Source of the DNA: Mycobacterium sp. MBM
GTDB taxonomy: Bacteria > Actinomycetota > Actinomycetes > Mycobacteriales > Mycobacteriaceae
Direction: 5' to 3'
Length of the DNA stretch: 64,000 nucleotides
Assembly: GCA_021648845.1 (NCBI GenBank)
Contig: JAKJHY010000024.1
Coordinates: forward strand, 1-64,000
The position numbers were made by a program, and so were the translations under genes. This document shows, piece after piece, positions 8,489 through 16,425 of this stretch (the first letter of the stretch is position 1; every line of letters begins with the position of its first letter). Under the pieces are notes generated by a model. The model made no database searches. It was not told the DNA's origin and was given only the letters and a program-made list of their open reading frames with translations.

Positions 8489-9934
8489 ATGGGTGAGCGA
8501 ATACTGATCGCCGGCCGCACTTGCTGGCAACTGCCCACCGCGCACCGCTTCGCCTACATCATCGACGGCGCGGATTACCTGCAACATGTCAAGGCGGCCC
8601 TGTTGCGCGCCCAGCGCCGGATCATTCTCGTCGGATGGGACTTCGACGCCGGCACGACGTTCGAGCAGGGCGGGACCACCATGCCCGGGCCGAACCAGTT
8701 GGGGGCATTCCTGTACTGGTTGCTGTGGAAGCGCACCGGGTTGCAGATCTACGTTCTGAAATCCAACCTGCGGTTACTGCCGGTGTTTGATGACGTCTGG
8801 TACGGCATCACCCCGGTGTCACTGTTGAATCGCTTCAGCGGCAGGCGAATCCGATTCGCCGTCGACGGGGCGCACCCCACCGGGGCGGTTCACCATCAAA
8901 AGATCGTCATCGTCGATGACGCAGTCGCCTTCTGCGGCGGCATCGATCTCACGATCGGGCGCTGGGACACCTCCGACCATTTGGACGACAACCCACTTCG
9001 CACGGCCTACGGGCCCCGGCATGAAGTCGCCACCGCGATGGATGGCGCGGCCGCCGAGGCGCTCGGCGAAGTGGCGCGCACCCGTTGGCGAGCGGCGACG
9101 GGACAGCCGCTGCCCGCGCTGAACGTCGCACATTCGGCATGGCCGCGCGGGCTGGACCCACAGCTGCGAAACGTCCAGGTGGGGATCGCCCGCACCATGC
9201 CCGCACTCCCGGACAGCGATGAGGTGCGTGAGGTGGAGGCGCTGAACCTGGCCGCCATCGAAGCCGCCGAACACCTCATCTATCTGGAGAACCAATATCT
9301 CGCATCGCGCACCCTCGTCGAAGCGCTGATCCGTCGCCTGGGCGAGCCCGACGGCCCGGAAATCGTCGTCATCCTGCCCCGCCGTTCGGAAAGCCGCCTG
9401 GAAATCCAGTCGATGGACAGTGCCCGCAGTGTGCTGATCGGCGAACTCTGGGCGGCCGACACACACCGGCGCCTGGGCATCTACTGGCCCGTGACAGAGA
9501 ATGGCACACCCATCTATGTCCACTCGAAGGTCATCGTGGTCGACGATCGCCTGTTACGGATCGGATCGTCGAATCTCAACAACCGGTCCATGGGCTTCGA
9601 CAGTGAATGCGATATCGCCATCGAAGCGGATACGGCCAACGCGGACAACACGATTCGCCGGGTGATCGAAACGGCCCGGCAACGACTGATCTGCGAACAC
9701 CTCGATGTGCTGGTGGCCGACTTCGATGCCGCCGTGCGGGACAGGGGATCCTTTCTCAAAGCCGTCGAGGCCCTGCGCGGACACGGCCGAACAATCGAAC
9801 CGATGACCGCCGACGTGGTGGCCGACGAAGCGGGCCCGTTAGCGGAGAATGAGCTGATGGATCCCGATCACGTGCCGAGTTCGCTGACCGGCAGTGTGCG
9901 CCGGTTGCTCAATGAGCTGGCCGGTTGGCAATGA
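8489..9934 (+). CDS. Phospholipase D-like / cardiolipin synthase-like protein
   Basis: A 481-residue PLD-superfamily protein with two HxK(x)4D motifs: HHQKIVIVDD (His136, Lys138, Asp143) and HSKVIVVDD (His345, Lys347, Asp352), the latter followed by GSSNLNNRSMG. Two motifs in one chain make a complete phosphodiesterase or transphosphatidylase active site. There is no clear membrane anchor, so it is closer to soluble PLD-like enzymes than to classic Cls. ATG 8489 is chosen because GGAGGTGAC sits immediately upstream; a GTG at 8459 lies inside the operator. It heads a probable operon with the ClC gene 37 bp downstream. Confidence 0.87.
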   Translation: MGERILIAGRTCWQLPTAHRFAYIIDGADYLQHVKAALLRAQRRIILVGWDFDAGTTFEQGGTTMPGPNQLGAFLYWLLWKRTGLQIYVLKSNLRLLPVFDDVWYGITPVSLLNRFSGRRIRFAVDGAHPTGAVHHQKIVIVDDAVAFCGGIDLTIGRWDTSDHLDDNPLRTAYGPRHEVATAMDGAAAEALGEVARTRWRAATGQPLPALNVAHSAWPRGLDPQLRNVQVGIARTMPALPDSDEVREVEALNLAAIEAAEHLIYLENQYLASRTLVEALIRRLGEPDGPEIVVILPRRSESRLEIQSMDSARSVLIGELWAADTHRRLGIYWPVTENGTPIYVHSKVIVVDDRLLRIGSSNLNNRSMGFDSECDIAIEADTANADNTIRRVIETARQRLICEHLDVLVADFDAAVRDRGSFLKAVEALRGHGRTIEPMTADVVADEAGPLAENELMDPDHVPSSLTGSVRRLLNELAGWQ

Positions 9935-9971
9935 CACCCCGGGTTGTTCGTTTCCCGTCGAGGAACGCGGG

Positions 9972-11291
9972 GTGAGGTCGGGCACCGTTTGGATCTGCAC
10001 GGTCGCAGTCCTGGCCGGCATCGTGATCGGGTTCATCGGCGGTGCGTTCCGCTGGTGCCTGCAGCTCGCCGATCGCTGGCGCGTCGAGTTGGTCGACTGG
10101 TCACACCAGCTACCGGGACCCGGCTGGCTGGTGCCGATCACGGTGGCCGCCATCGGGGCGACGCTGGCCGCCCTCGTGGTCCGCTGGGTGCCGCTTGCCG
10201 CCGGTAGCGGTATCCAGCACGTCGAGGCGGTCTACCGCGGCACGGCCCGGCCGCCGAGCCTGTGGCTGCTGCCGGCCAAGTTCATCGGTGGTGTGCTCGC
10301 CATCGGGTCGGGCCTGGTGCTCGGCAGGGAAGGGCCCACGGTGCACATGGGCGCGGCGATCGGCGCACACGCCGCGCGGCGCGCCGGGCTGTCGGATCGC
10401 GATGTGCGGATGATGCAAACCGCCCTCGGCGGGGCCGGACTGGCGGTGGCCTTCAATGCGCCGATCGGCGGCGCCCTGTTCACCATCGAGGAAGCCACCA
10501 AATCAGTACGGCTCAACACGGTGCTTGCGACGCTGTGCGCCACCGCGACGGCGGTGGCCTGCGCCCGGGTGATCCTGCAGGATCGACCGGACTTCCAGGT
10601 CGATCCGCTCGCCGCACCCGCGGCGGTGTCGATTCCGGTTTTCGTCATATTCGGTCTGGTCACCGGCGTTCTCGGGACGTTCTACAGTCGGCTCGTCCTC
10701 AGCGTGCTGGACGGCGTCACCGCCGTGCCCCGGATCCCGGCGGTCGCCAAGGCGGCGATCATCGGCGCCATCATCGGGCTGATGGCGTTCGTGGATCCGC
10801 ATACCGTCGGTGGTGGCGATTCGCTGACCCAGCTCATCGTCGGCGGCGGGGCACTGGCGTTACCGCTCGCCCTGGGTTATCTCGTGGTCCGGGTGTTCGC
10901 GGGTCCGCTGTCCTACGCGGCCGCTGTTCCCGGCGGCCTGTTCGCGCCGCTACTCGCCGTCGGGGCGCTGTGGGGTCTGCTGTTCGTCGGTGTACTGAAC
11001 TTCGTCATACCCGACAACCATTCGCTGGCCGTGCCGATGGCGATCGTCGGCATGGCGGCATTCTTCGGTGCGGTCGTGCGGGCGCCGCTGACCGCCATCG
11101 TGCTGGTGATCGAGATGACCGGTATCACCGAGCTGGCCATCCCGATGCTGGCCGCGACCGCCGCGGCGGTGCTGACCGCCGAACTGCTGAAGTCGCCGCC
11201 CATCTACGACAGCCTGCGCGCCCGGATGCAACCTGATGGAAACAGCGGCCCGCTAGATTCGGAAGAGGAACGACACCGCGGGGGGCAGTGA
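9972..11291 (+). CDS. ClC-family chloride transporter
   Basis: A 439-residue integral membrane protein with the three ClC selectivity signatures: GSGIQ (78-82), GREGP (118-122, Glu120 = external gate) and GGLFAP (321-326). FTIEE (170-174) keeps the internal proton glutamate of bacterial ClC exchangers, so this is probably a Cl-/H+ antiporter rather than a channel (inference from family). GTG 9972 follows GAGGAA at good spacing; a more upstream GTG at 9894 would overlap the PLD gene and lacks this. Its stop overlaps the start of the GlxA regulator (GTGA). Confidence 0.9.
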   Translation: MRSGTVWICTVAVLAGIVIGFIGGAFRWCLQLADRWRVELVDWSHQLPGPGWLVPITVAAIGATLAALVVRWVPLAAGSGIQHVEAVYRGTARPPSLWLLPAKFIGGVLAIGSGLVLGREGPTVHMGAAIGAHAARRAGLSDRDVRMMQTALGGAGLAVAFNAPIGGALFTIEEATKSVRLNTVLATLCATATAVACARVILQDRPDFQVDPLAAPAAVSIPVFVIFGLVTGVLGTFYSRLVLSVLDGVTAVPRIPAVAKAAIIGAIIGLMAFVDPHTVGGGDSLTQLIVGGGALALPLALGYLVVRVFAGPLSYAAAVPGGLFAPLLAVGALWGLLFVGVLNFVIPDNHSLAVPMAIVGMAAFFGAVVRAPLTAIVLVIEMTGITELAIPMLAATAAAVLTAELLKSPPIYDSLRARMQPDGNSGPLDSEEERHRGGQ

Positions 11292-12346
11292 AAGGGCACC
11301 AGCGAGACGTGGCCGACGAACCAAACCAAGAGACCCCGACGGCACGCACGGTCGTCTTCGCCCTCTACGACAAGGTCACGCTGCAGGATGTGGCGGCGCC
11401 GCTGGAGATCTTCGCCCGCGCGAATGACTTTGGGGCCAACTACCATGTGCTGCTGGTCTCGCCGACCGGTGACTCGGTGGGCACCACTGCATATGCGCGC
11501 CTGGATGTGAATCTGGCGCTGGCCGACGTCCCGGACAGGATCGACACGCTGTTGGTGCCGGGCGGGGTTCCGGCGGACTTCTCCTTCACTCCGGGCCTGC
11601 ACGATATTCCCGAGGAGCCGACACCCGACACGGTGCCGGATGCACTGGACATGGTCCGTCGGCTCGCGCCGCGGGCTCGCCGGGTGGCATCGGTGTGCAC
11701 CGGTTCGTTCGTGCTTGCCGCCCTCGGGCTGCTGGAAGGCCGCTGCGCGACCACCCATTGGGCGCACTGCCAGACGCTGGCGCGTCGCTACCCGAACGTG
11801 CGGGTGGATCCGGATTCGCTGTTCGTCCGGGACGGACCTTTCATCACGGGTGCGGGCATCACCGCGGGTATCGACCTGGCGCTGGCCCTGGTCGAGAGCG
11901 ACTACGGCCCGACCGTCGCGCGGAGGGTGGCACGCTGGATGGTCGTCTTCCTGCAACGCCCGGGCGGTCAGGCTCAATTCAGCGTGTGGGCGGAATCCGC
12001 CCTCCCGGCGACGGGAGGGCTGCGCGATATCGTGGACGCGGTGATCGCCGACCCCAGCGCGGACCATTCGATCGCGTCGATGGCCGTCAAAGCTGCCGTG
12101 AGCGAGCGGCACCTCGTCCGGATGTTCCACGATCAGATCGGTATGACCCCGGCGAGGTTCGTCGAACAGGCCCGGCTGGAGGCCGCCAAGCTGCTCCTCG
12201 CGACCGGCGATCAGAGTCAGGACTCCGTGGCGCGGCGGGTGGGCTTCGGCACCACGGACACCATGCGGCGCACCTTCCGCCGTAACCTCGGCGTATCACC
12301 CGGTGTGTACCGGAACCGGTTTCGCACCACGGGGATCGACCAGTAG
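11288..12346 (+). CDS. GlxA-type AraC family regulator with DJ-1/PfpI domain
   Basis: A 352-residue regulator: residues ~20-200 are a DJ-1/PfpI (class I amidotransferase-like) domain with the nucleophile-elbow Cys in SVCTGSF (Cys137), and residues ~235-335 are a double helix-turn-helix AraC domain (SIASMAVKAAVSERHLVRMF ... VARRVGFGTTDTMRRTFR). In this family the first domain senses a small metabolite and is usually not enzymatic. The start overlaps the ClC stop by GTGA, so it is translated with the transporter. The 3' end runs 51 bp into the convergent gene at 12296. Confidence 0.9.
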   Translation: MKGHQRDVADEPNQETPTARTVVFALYDKVTLQDVAAPLEIFARANDFGANYHVLLVSPTGDSVGTTAYARLDVNLALADVPDRIDTLLVPGGVPADFSFTPGLHDIPEEPTPDTVPDALDMVRRLAPRARRVASVCTGSFVLAALGLLEGRCATTHWAHCQTLARRYPNVRVDPDSLFVRDGPFITGAGITAGIDLALALVESDYGPTVARRVARWMVVFLQRPGGQAQFSVWAESALPATGGLRDIVDAVIADPSADHSIASMAVKAAVSERHLVRMFHDQIGMTPARFVEQARLEAAKLLLATGDQSQDSVARRVGFGTTDTMRRTFRRNLGVSPGVYRNRFRTTGIDQ

Positions 12347-13303
12347 CGGAGCGGGTCGAGGCGGCTCCGGCAGCACGCGATGTGCCTGCAGATGGTCGCG
12401 GATGCGCGCCCCGTACCGCAGCCCACTGCGCCGGGCCGCCGCGTGGAAGGACTCACCGGCCAGCACCAGGCCGACGGCATTCTCCAACCGGACCTCGTAC
12501 ACGTACTGCCGCAGTGTCACCCCGACCTGCGCCTTGAACAGCCGGGCCAGATGTCGAGGACTCATCCCGATCCGGGCCGCCACGACATCCAGCTCGTAGT
12601 GCCCGGCCGGATCCGCGCTGATGGTCGCCATCAATCGTTCCAGCTCAGTGTGTTTGGGCCGCGGAGTCCTGGCTGCTGCGGAAATCTGGGGATGACCTTC
12701 CATTCGTCTGCTGAGTACCACCATGTCCCGCGAGATTTCGTGGGCGAGGTCGGAACCATGGTCGTCGGCCACCAGAGCCAGCGCCAGGTCGATACCGGCC
12801 GCAGAACCCGCCGATGTCCAGATATCGTCGTCGCGGACGAACACGGACTCACGGTCCACGATGGTGGAGGGACAGTGGGTGACGAAGGCGTCCAGGTGCC
12901 GCCAGTGCGTGGTCGCACGACGACCCTCAAGGAGGCCGGCCGCGCCCAGCGCGAAAACCCCGGTGTCGATGGCGGCGATCCGCCGCGCAACGGCGGCACG
13001 GTCCCGCACCGCCCGCCGGACGTGTGACGGAACCGGCTCGCAGACATAGCTTTCCCCGCCCAGCAGAACCAAGGTATCGATCGTCGGATCCATCAGCGAG
13101 GCCGGCTCGGCGGCGAACGCGAGCCCGGACGCACACCGGAGCACCGAGGAATCCCCGTAGGTGTGCAGTGACACCGTGTAGTCGGCTCCGAGGGTGCGGG
13201 CCGCGTCGAACACCTCCAGTGGACCGGTGACATCCAAGGTCCGGGCCCCGTCGCCGGCCAATATCGCGATGTGTCGCGACCGGTGCTCGACGTAGTGGCA
13301 CAT
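12296..13303 (-). CDS. GlxA-like AraC family regulator, Cys-less DJ-1 domain
   Basis: A 335-residue paralogue-type regulator with the same architecture as the gene at 11288: DJ-1/PfpI-like domain (~10-195) and AraC DNA-binding domain (~225-320; AARIGMSPRHLARLFKAQVG). In the nucleophile elbow the Cys is replaced by Asp113 (AIDTGVFALG), so the domain can only be a sensor. It is divergent from the DUF1097-nitrile hydratase operon with a TGTCC...GGACA dyad in the 223-bp gap, making it the best local candidate regulator of nitrile or amide metabolism; this link is inference. Confidence 0.87.
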   Translation of the reverse strand: MCHYVEHRSRHIAILAGDGARTLDVTGPLEVFDAARTLGADYTVSLHTYGDSSVLRCASGLAFAAEPASLMDPTIDTLVLLGGESYVCEPVPSHVRRAVRDRAAVARRIAAIDTGVFALGAAGLLEGRRATTHWRHLDAFVTHCPSTIVDRESVFVRDDDIWTSAGSAAGIDLALALVADDHGSDLAHEISRDMVVLSRRMEGHPQISAAARTPRPKHTELERLMATISADPAGHYELDVVAARIGMSPRHLARLFKAQVGVTLRQYVYEVRLENAVGLVLAGESFHAAARRSGLRYGARIRDHLQAHRVLPEPPRPAPLLVDPRGAKPVPVHTG

Positions 13304-13414
13304 GACCCAAGGGTGCGCGCCGCGCGGCCCGGCGGCGATTCGATGTCCGGATTTTCGCGCGTCGTGTCCGTGTCGGTCGGCCGCCGCCGGTGAAGTCCCG
13401 TTTCGCGGAGAAGA

Positions 13415-13432
13415 TGTCCACCTCGGCGGACA
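13415..13432. promoter_or_regulatory. TGTCC-N8-GGACA dyad upstream of the nitrile hydratase operon
   Basis: An 18-bp imperfect palindrome TGTCCACCTCGGCGGACA, 16 of 18 positions symmetric, between the divergent GlxA-like regulator and the DUF1097 gene. A second GATGTCC lies upstream near 13340. Candidate operator for the regulator at 12296. Confidence 0.4.
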
Positions 13433-13526
13433 ACTGACAAGTGGGGTTTACCAATCGGAAACACGATCGGCCCAACGTTGTTGCCACGAAGCAAATTTCG
13501 ATACCACGACCACCAAGGTGGACTCC

Positions 13527-14051
13527 ATGGATTCACGAACGGCGCTGACATTGAGCATCGGTGTGCTCGGCGGAGTCGCGGTGGCCTTCACCGCGACCGT
13601 GATCACCGTCCCCATCTGGGTGGTCTTTCTGTCCTGGGCGTCCTTCTTCTTCGTCGGGGGCGGCCCGGCCGGCTGGGTGCGATCGGTGTCCTCGAATCTG
13701 GTCGGCGTGCTCAGCGCCAGCGCGAGCCTGTACGCCGCCCATCTGCTCGGCGGCAGTCTGACCGCGACGGCCATCGCCGTGGGCGTCGGAAGTGCGGTGA
13801 TGGTGCAAGCGTCCTGGGTCGGTCTGCTGTCTACGACGCCCGCAGTCGTGGTGGGATTCGCTTCGACAGTGTCCACCGTGGCCGGGACCGGACAACTGGT
13901 GACCGCAACGAACATCTCGCACCCGGGGCTGGTGGCGGCCTGCGCCTGCGTGCTGGGCGCGACATTCGGTATCGCCTCGGAGTATCTGGCCAATGTGATG
14001 ACACGTACGGACTCGGCCAGCCGTACCGGAACGGAAGGTGCACCGGCATGA
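13527..14051 (+). CDS. DUF1097-like membrane protein, first gene of nitrile hydratase operon
   Basis: A 174-residue protein with about five hydrophobic helices and small-residue-rich loops (FFFVGGGPAGW, LLGGSLTATAIAVGVG), the pattern of DUF1097 inner-membrane proteins such as YcdZ. Function unknown; as the first gene of the operon it may handle substrate, amide product or metal. ATG 13527 has AAGGTGG upstream; longer starts would run into the divergent promoter region. Its stop overlaps the ATG of the beta subunit gene (ATGA). Confidence 0.75.
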   Translation: MDSRTALTLSIGVLGGVAVAFTATVITVPIWVVFLSWASFFFVGGGPAGWVRSVSSNLVGVLSASASLYAAHLLGGSLTATAIAVGVGSAVMVQASWVGLLSTTPAVVVGFASTVSTVAGTGQLVTATNISHPGLVAACACVLGATFGIASEYLANVMTRTDSASRTGTEGAPA

Positions 14052-14782
14052 AACTGCAGCATTACCTGGGCGGTCTGGAGGGCCTGCCCGAACCGCTCAA
14101 TCTGGAGAAGCGGGTTTTCGTGCAGGAGTGGGAAAAGCGCATCTTCGGCATCCACGTCGCCATGATGGGCCTGAGCGCGCACCTGGGCTCCGCGCTGCCC
14201 GAGTACCCGATTGCCGAGGTCCCCACCGAGTTCCGCGACGAATGGACGTGGGCATCGCTGCGCACCGGCGCCGAGGCGATGAACCCGTTCGACTATTTCA
14301 AGTTCCGCTATTACGAGAAGTGGCTCGGTGGGATCAGCCAGTTCTTCGTCGATCAGGGGTATGTGTCCGAAGCGGAGATCAGCGCCGCGATCGCGGACCC
14401 GGCAACCGTCCCCAGCGGGGGTGATCCGGCGATCGACGATCAGGTGATCGACTACCTGCGCCGCGGCGACAGCCCACGACGCGATGTTGCGCACCCCAAG
14501 TTCGCTGTTGGAGAACAAGTTCGAATCGCGAATGGGCCCGCCGGTGCCCACACCCGGCTGCCGGGCTACCTGCGGGCCCGGGTGGGCACCGTCACCAGAA
14601 TTTTCGAGGGCGACTACGGCTACTTCGTGCACACCGGCGACGGCATCGGTGACCCGATGCCGATCTACATCGTCGAGTTCACCCCCGCCGAACTCTGGGG
14701 CGTCCGGGCAGAACCGGGCGCCAACACCCTCTACGCCGAACTGTTCGAGGCGTACCTGCAACCCATCGAGGAGGACAAGTGA
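14048..14782 (+). CDS. nthB: Nitrile hydratase beta subunit
   Basis: A 244-residue beta subunit of nitrile hydratase, the enzyme that hydrates nitriles to amides. It begins MKLQHYLGGLEGLPEP, close to other beta subunits (MNGPHDLGG type), carries the N-terminal helical region and the C-terminal SH3-like barrel (FAVGEQVRI ... HTRLPGYLRARVGTV ... PIYIVEFTPAELWG). It contacts the metal-bearing alpha subunit. Start and stop are both coupled by 4-bp overlaps to neighbours, and the order beta-alpha-activator is the one found for cobalt-type enzymes of Rhodococcus. Confidence 0.93.
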   Translation: MKLQHYLGGLEGLPEPLNLEKRVFVQEWEKRIFGIHVAMMGLSAHLGSALPEYPIAEVPTEFRDEWTWASLRTGAEAMNPFDYFKFRYYEKWLGGISQFFVDQGYVSEAEISAAIADPATVPSGGDPAIDDQVIDYLRRGDSPRRDVAHPKFAVGEQVRIANGPAGAHTRLPGYLRARVGTVTRIFEGDYGYFVHTGDGIGDPMPIYIVEFTPAELWGVRAEPGANTLYAELFEAYLQPIEEDK

Positions 14783-15399
14783 GTCAGCAGTTTTCGTACC
14801 CATCCGACCGTGAGCAATCCAGCGCCGACCGGGTCGGCGCACTGGAGCGACTGCTGATCGAGAAGGGGGTCATCACCGGTGAGACGGTCGACAAGGTGCT
14901 GGCCTACTTCGAGTCCGAGATGACACCGCTGAACGGTCAGAAGATCGTCGTGAAGGCCTGGACGGACCCGGATTTCGCGGCCCGAGTGGTCGTGGACACT
15001 CCGGGCGCACTGGCCGAACTGGACCTGCCCGAGGGGATGGCCGGCGCGGAGGGTGAGCACCTGCAGGCGGTGGCCAACGAGCCCGGCGTGCACAACCTCG
15101 TCATCTGCACATTGTGCTCCTGCTTTCCCTGGCCAGTGCTCGGGCTGCCCCCGTACTGGTACAAGGACCCGGTGTTCCGGGCGCGCGCGGCCCGGGAACC
15201 CCGCACGGTGCTCACGGAGGTCGGCGTGGATCTGGCCGAGGACACCGAGATCAAGGTGTGGGATTCCAGCGGGCATTCGCGCTGGTTCGTCATCCCCGAA
15301 CGGCCCGCCGGAACCGAGGGCTTCACCGAGGAGCAACTGATGGGGCTGGTCACCACCGAGTCCATGATGGGCGTCGCGCTGGCAGGGCAGCCGGTATGA
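14779..15399 (+). CDS. nthA: Nitrile hydratase alpha subunit, cobalt type
   Basis: A 206-residue catalytic subunit. The metal centre is the motif CTLCSC (Cys110-Cys115) in which the second and third Cys become sulfinate/sulfenate; Thr after the first Cys is the signature of cobalt enzymes (iron enzymes have Ser). The surrounding sequence VHNLVICTLCSCFPWPVLG and the downstream PPYWYKDPVFRARAAREPR are typical. It starts within the beta stop (ATGA region) and its own stop overlaps the activator start, so the three are translated together. Co2+ supply is probably by the CbiM-like gene at 15726. Confidence 0.94.
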   Translation: MSQQFSYPSDREQSSADRVGALERLLIEKGVITGETVDKVLAYFESEMTPLNGQKIVVKAWTDPDFAARVVVDTPGALAELDLPEGMAGAEGEHLQAVANEPGVHNLVICTLCSCFPWPVLGLPPYWYKDPVFRARAAREPRTVLTEVGVDLAEDTEIKVWDSSGHSRWFVIPERPAGTEGFTEEQLMGLVTTESMMGVALAGQPV

Positions 15400-15704
15400 A
15401 ACTGCACCAGACCTGCACGACGGACCAGGCCGCACCGTCGTTCGATCACGATTGGCAACGCCGGGCATTCGGCCTGGCGCTTGCGTTGTCCGAATTCGGC
15501 CATTACCCGTGGGCGGAGTTTCAGCAGAGCCTGATCGACACGATCGGTGCGTGGGAGTCCACACCCGCACCCGCGCGCGGTGAGTGGGAGTACTACGACC
15601 ACTGGGTCGCCGCGCTGGAACACGTTGTGGGTCAACGCAAGATCCTCATCACCCCGCTGATCACCGACGATGGCGATCACGCCGTCCACGACGACCATCA
15701 CTGA
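15396..15704 (+). CDS. Nitrile hydratase activator / accessory protein
   Basis: A 102-residue protein similar to the N-terminal part of the beta subunit, as in P14K/NhlE-type activators that carry alpha and deliver cobalt with cysteine oxidation. Recognisable features are FGLALALSEFGHYPWAEFQ, IGAWESTPAP and YYDHWVAALE; the C-terminus ends in a His/Asp-rich tail (DDGDHAVHDDHH) that could bind metal. ATG 15396 overlaps the alpha stop by 4 bp. Confidence 0.88.
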   Translation: MKLHQTCTTDQAAPSFDHDWQRRAFGLALALSEFGHYPWAEFQQSLIDTIGAWESTPAPARGEWEYYDHWVAALEHVVGQRKILITPLITDDGDHAVHDDHH

Positions 15705-15725
15705 CCCTCACGAAAGGAAGCACGG

Positions 15726-16403
15726 ATGCACATCGAACCAGGAATCGTGGACGGTGCGAAGATCGTCCTGAGTTACGCCACCGCGGGTGGTGTCGGCGCC
15801 TACGCGCTGACCTCGGCGTGGAAACACCTCAAGGAGCGCGGCCCCGGGTCGTTGTTGCTCGGCACCTCCGTGACCACCGCGCTGGTGCTGGTGTTCTTCG
15901 AGATCCTCCCGCACTTCCCGGTGGGCGTCTCCGAGGTACACCTCATCCTCGGCTCGACCCTCTTTCTGCTGTTCGGCGTCGCGCCCGCGGCGTTCGGGCT
16001 GGCGCTGGGCCTGTTGATCCAGGGCCTGTTCCTGGCGCCGTTCGACCTTCCGCAGTACGGCATGAACCTCACCACGCTGTTGGTCCCGCTGTTTGCGTTG
16101 CAGCACGTCGCAGGCCGGACGATCGCTCCGCGGACGCCGTATACCGCACTGAAATACCGGCAGGCGCTGACCCTCTCGCTGACCTACCAGGCGGGCATCG
16201 TGTCGTGGGTGGGGTTCTGGGCGCTCTACGGCGAAGGGCTCAGCGGGCAGACGGTCGCGAGCATCGCGACGTTCGGTGCCGCCTACATGCTGGTGATCGT
16301 CATCGAACCGGTGGCGGATCTGGCCGTCCTGGCCGGTGCGAAGGCGCTCGAGCGGTACAAGAACAAGGCCTGGCTGGAGCCGCGCCTGTTCAACCCGGCC
16401 TGA
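15726..16403 (+). CDS. cbiM: CbiM-like cobalt permease component
   Basis: A 225-residue polytopic membrane protein beginning MHIEPGIV. The Met-His N-terminus is invariant in CbiM/NikM metal-binding components of energy-coupling-factor transporters, where it forms part of the metal site. About six to seven helices follow (e.g. SLLLGTSVTTALVLVFFEIL, LFLLFGVAPAAFGLALGLL). AAAGGAAG precedes the ATG. No CbiN, CbiQ or CbiO is seen nearby, so it must work alone or borrow an ECF module. Its place directly after the cobalt-type nitrile hydratase strongly implies dedicated Co2+ uptake. Confidence 0.82.
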   Translation: MHIEPGIVDGAKIVLSYATAGGVGAYALTSAWKHLKERGPGSLLLGTSVTTALVLVFFEILPHFPVGVSEVHLILGSTLFLLFGVAPAAFGLALGLLIQGLFLAPFDLPQYGMNLTTLLVPLFALQHVAGRTIAPRTPYTALKYRQALTLSLTYQAGIVSWVGFWALYGEGLSGQTVASIATFGAAYMLVIVIEPVADLAVLAGAKALERYKNKAWLEPRLFNPA

Positions 16404-16425
16404 CCGGTGGTGTGAAGATGGGTCC

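Noticed and set aside
10262..11236. Long plus-strand frame inside the ClC gene
   Set aside because: Arg-rich shadow; the other frame has GREGP and GGLFAP motifs and a ribosome site.
13304..13526. Cobalamin riboswitch upstream of the nitrile hydratase operon
   Set aside because: Considered because of cobalt dependence, but no B12-box or matching fold elements are visible.
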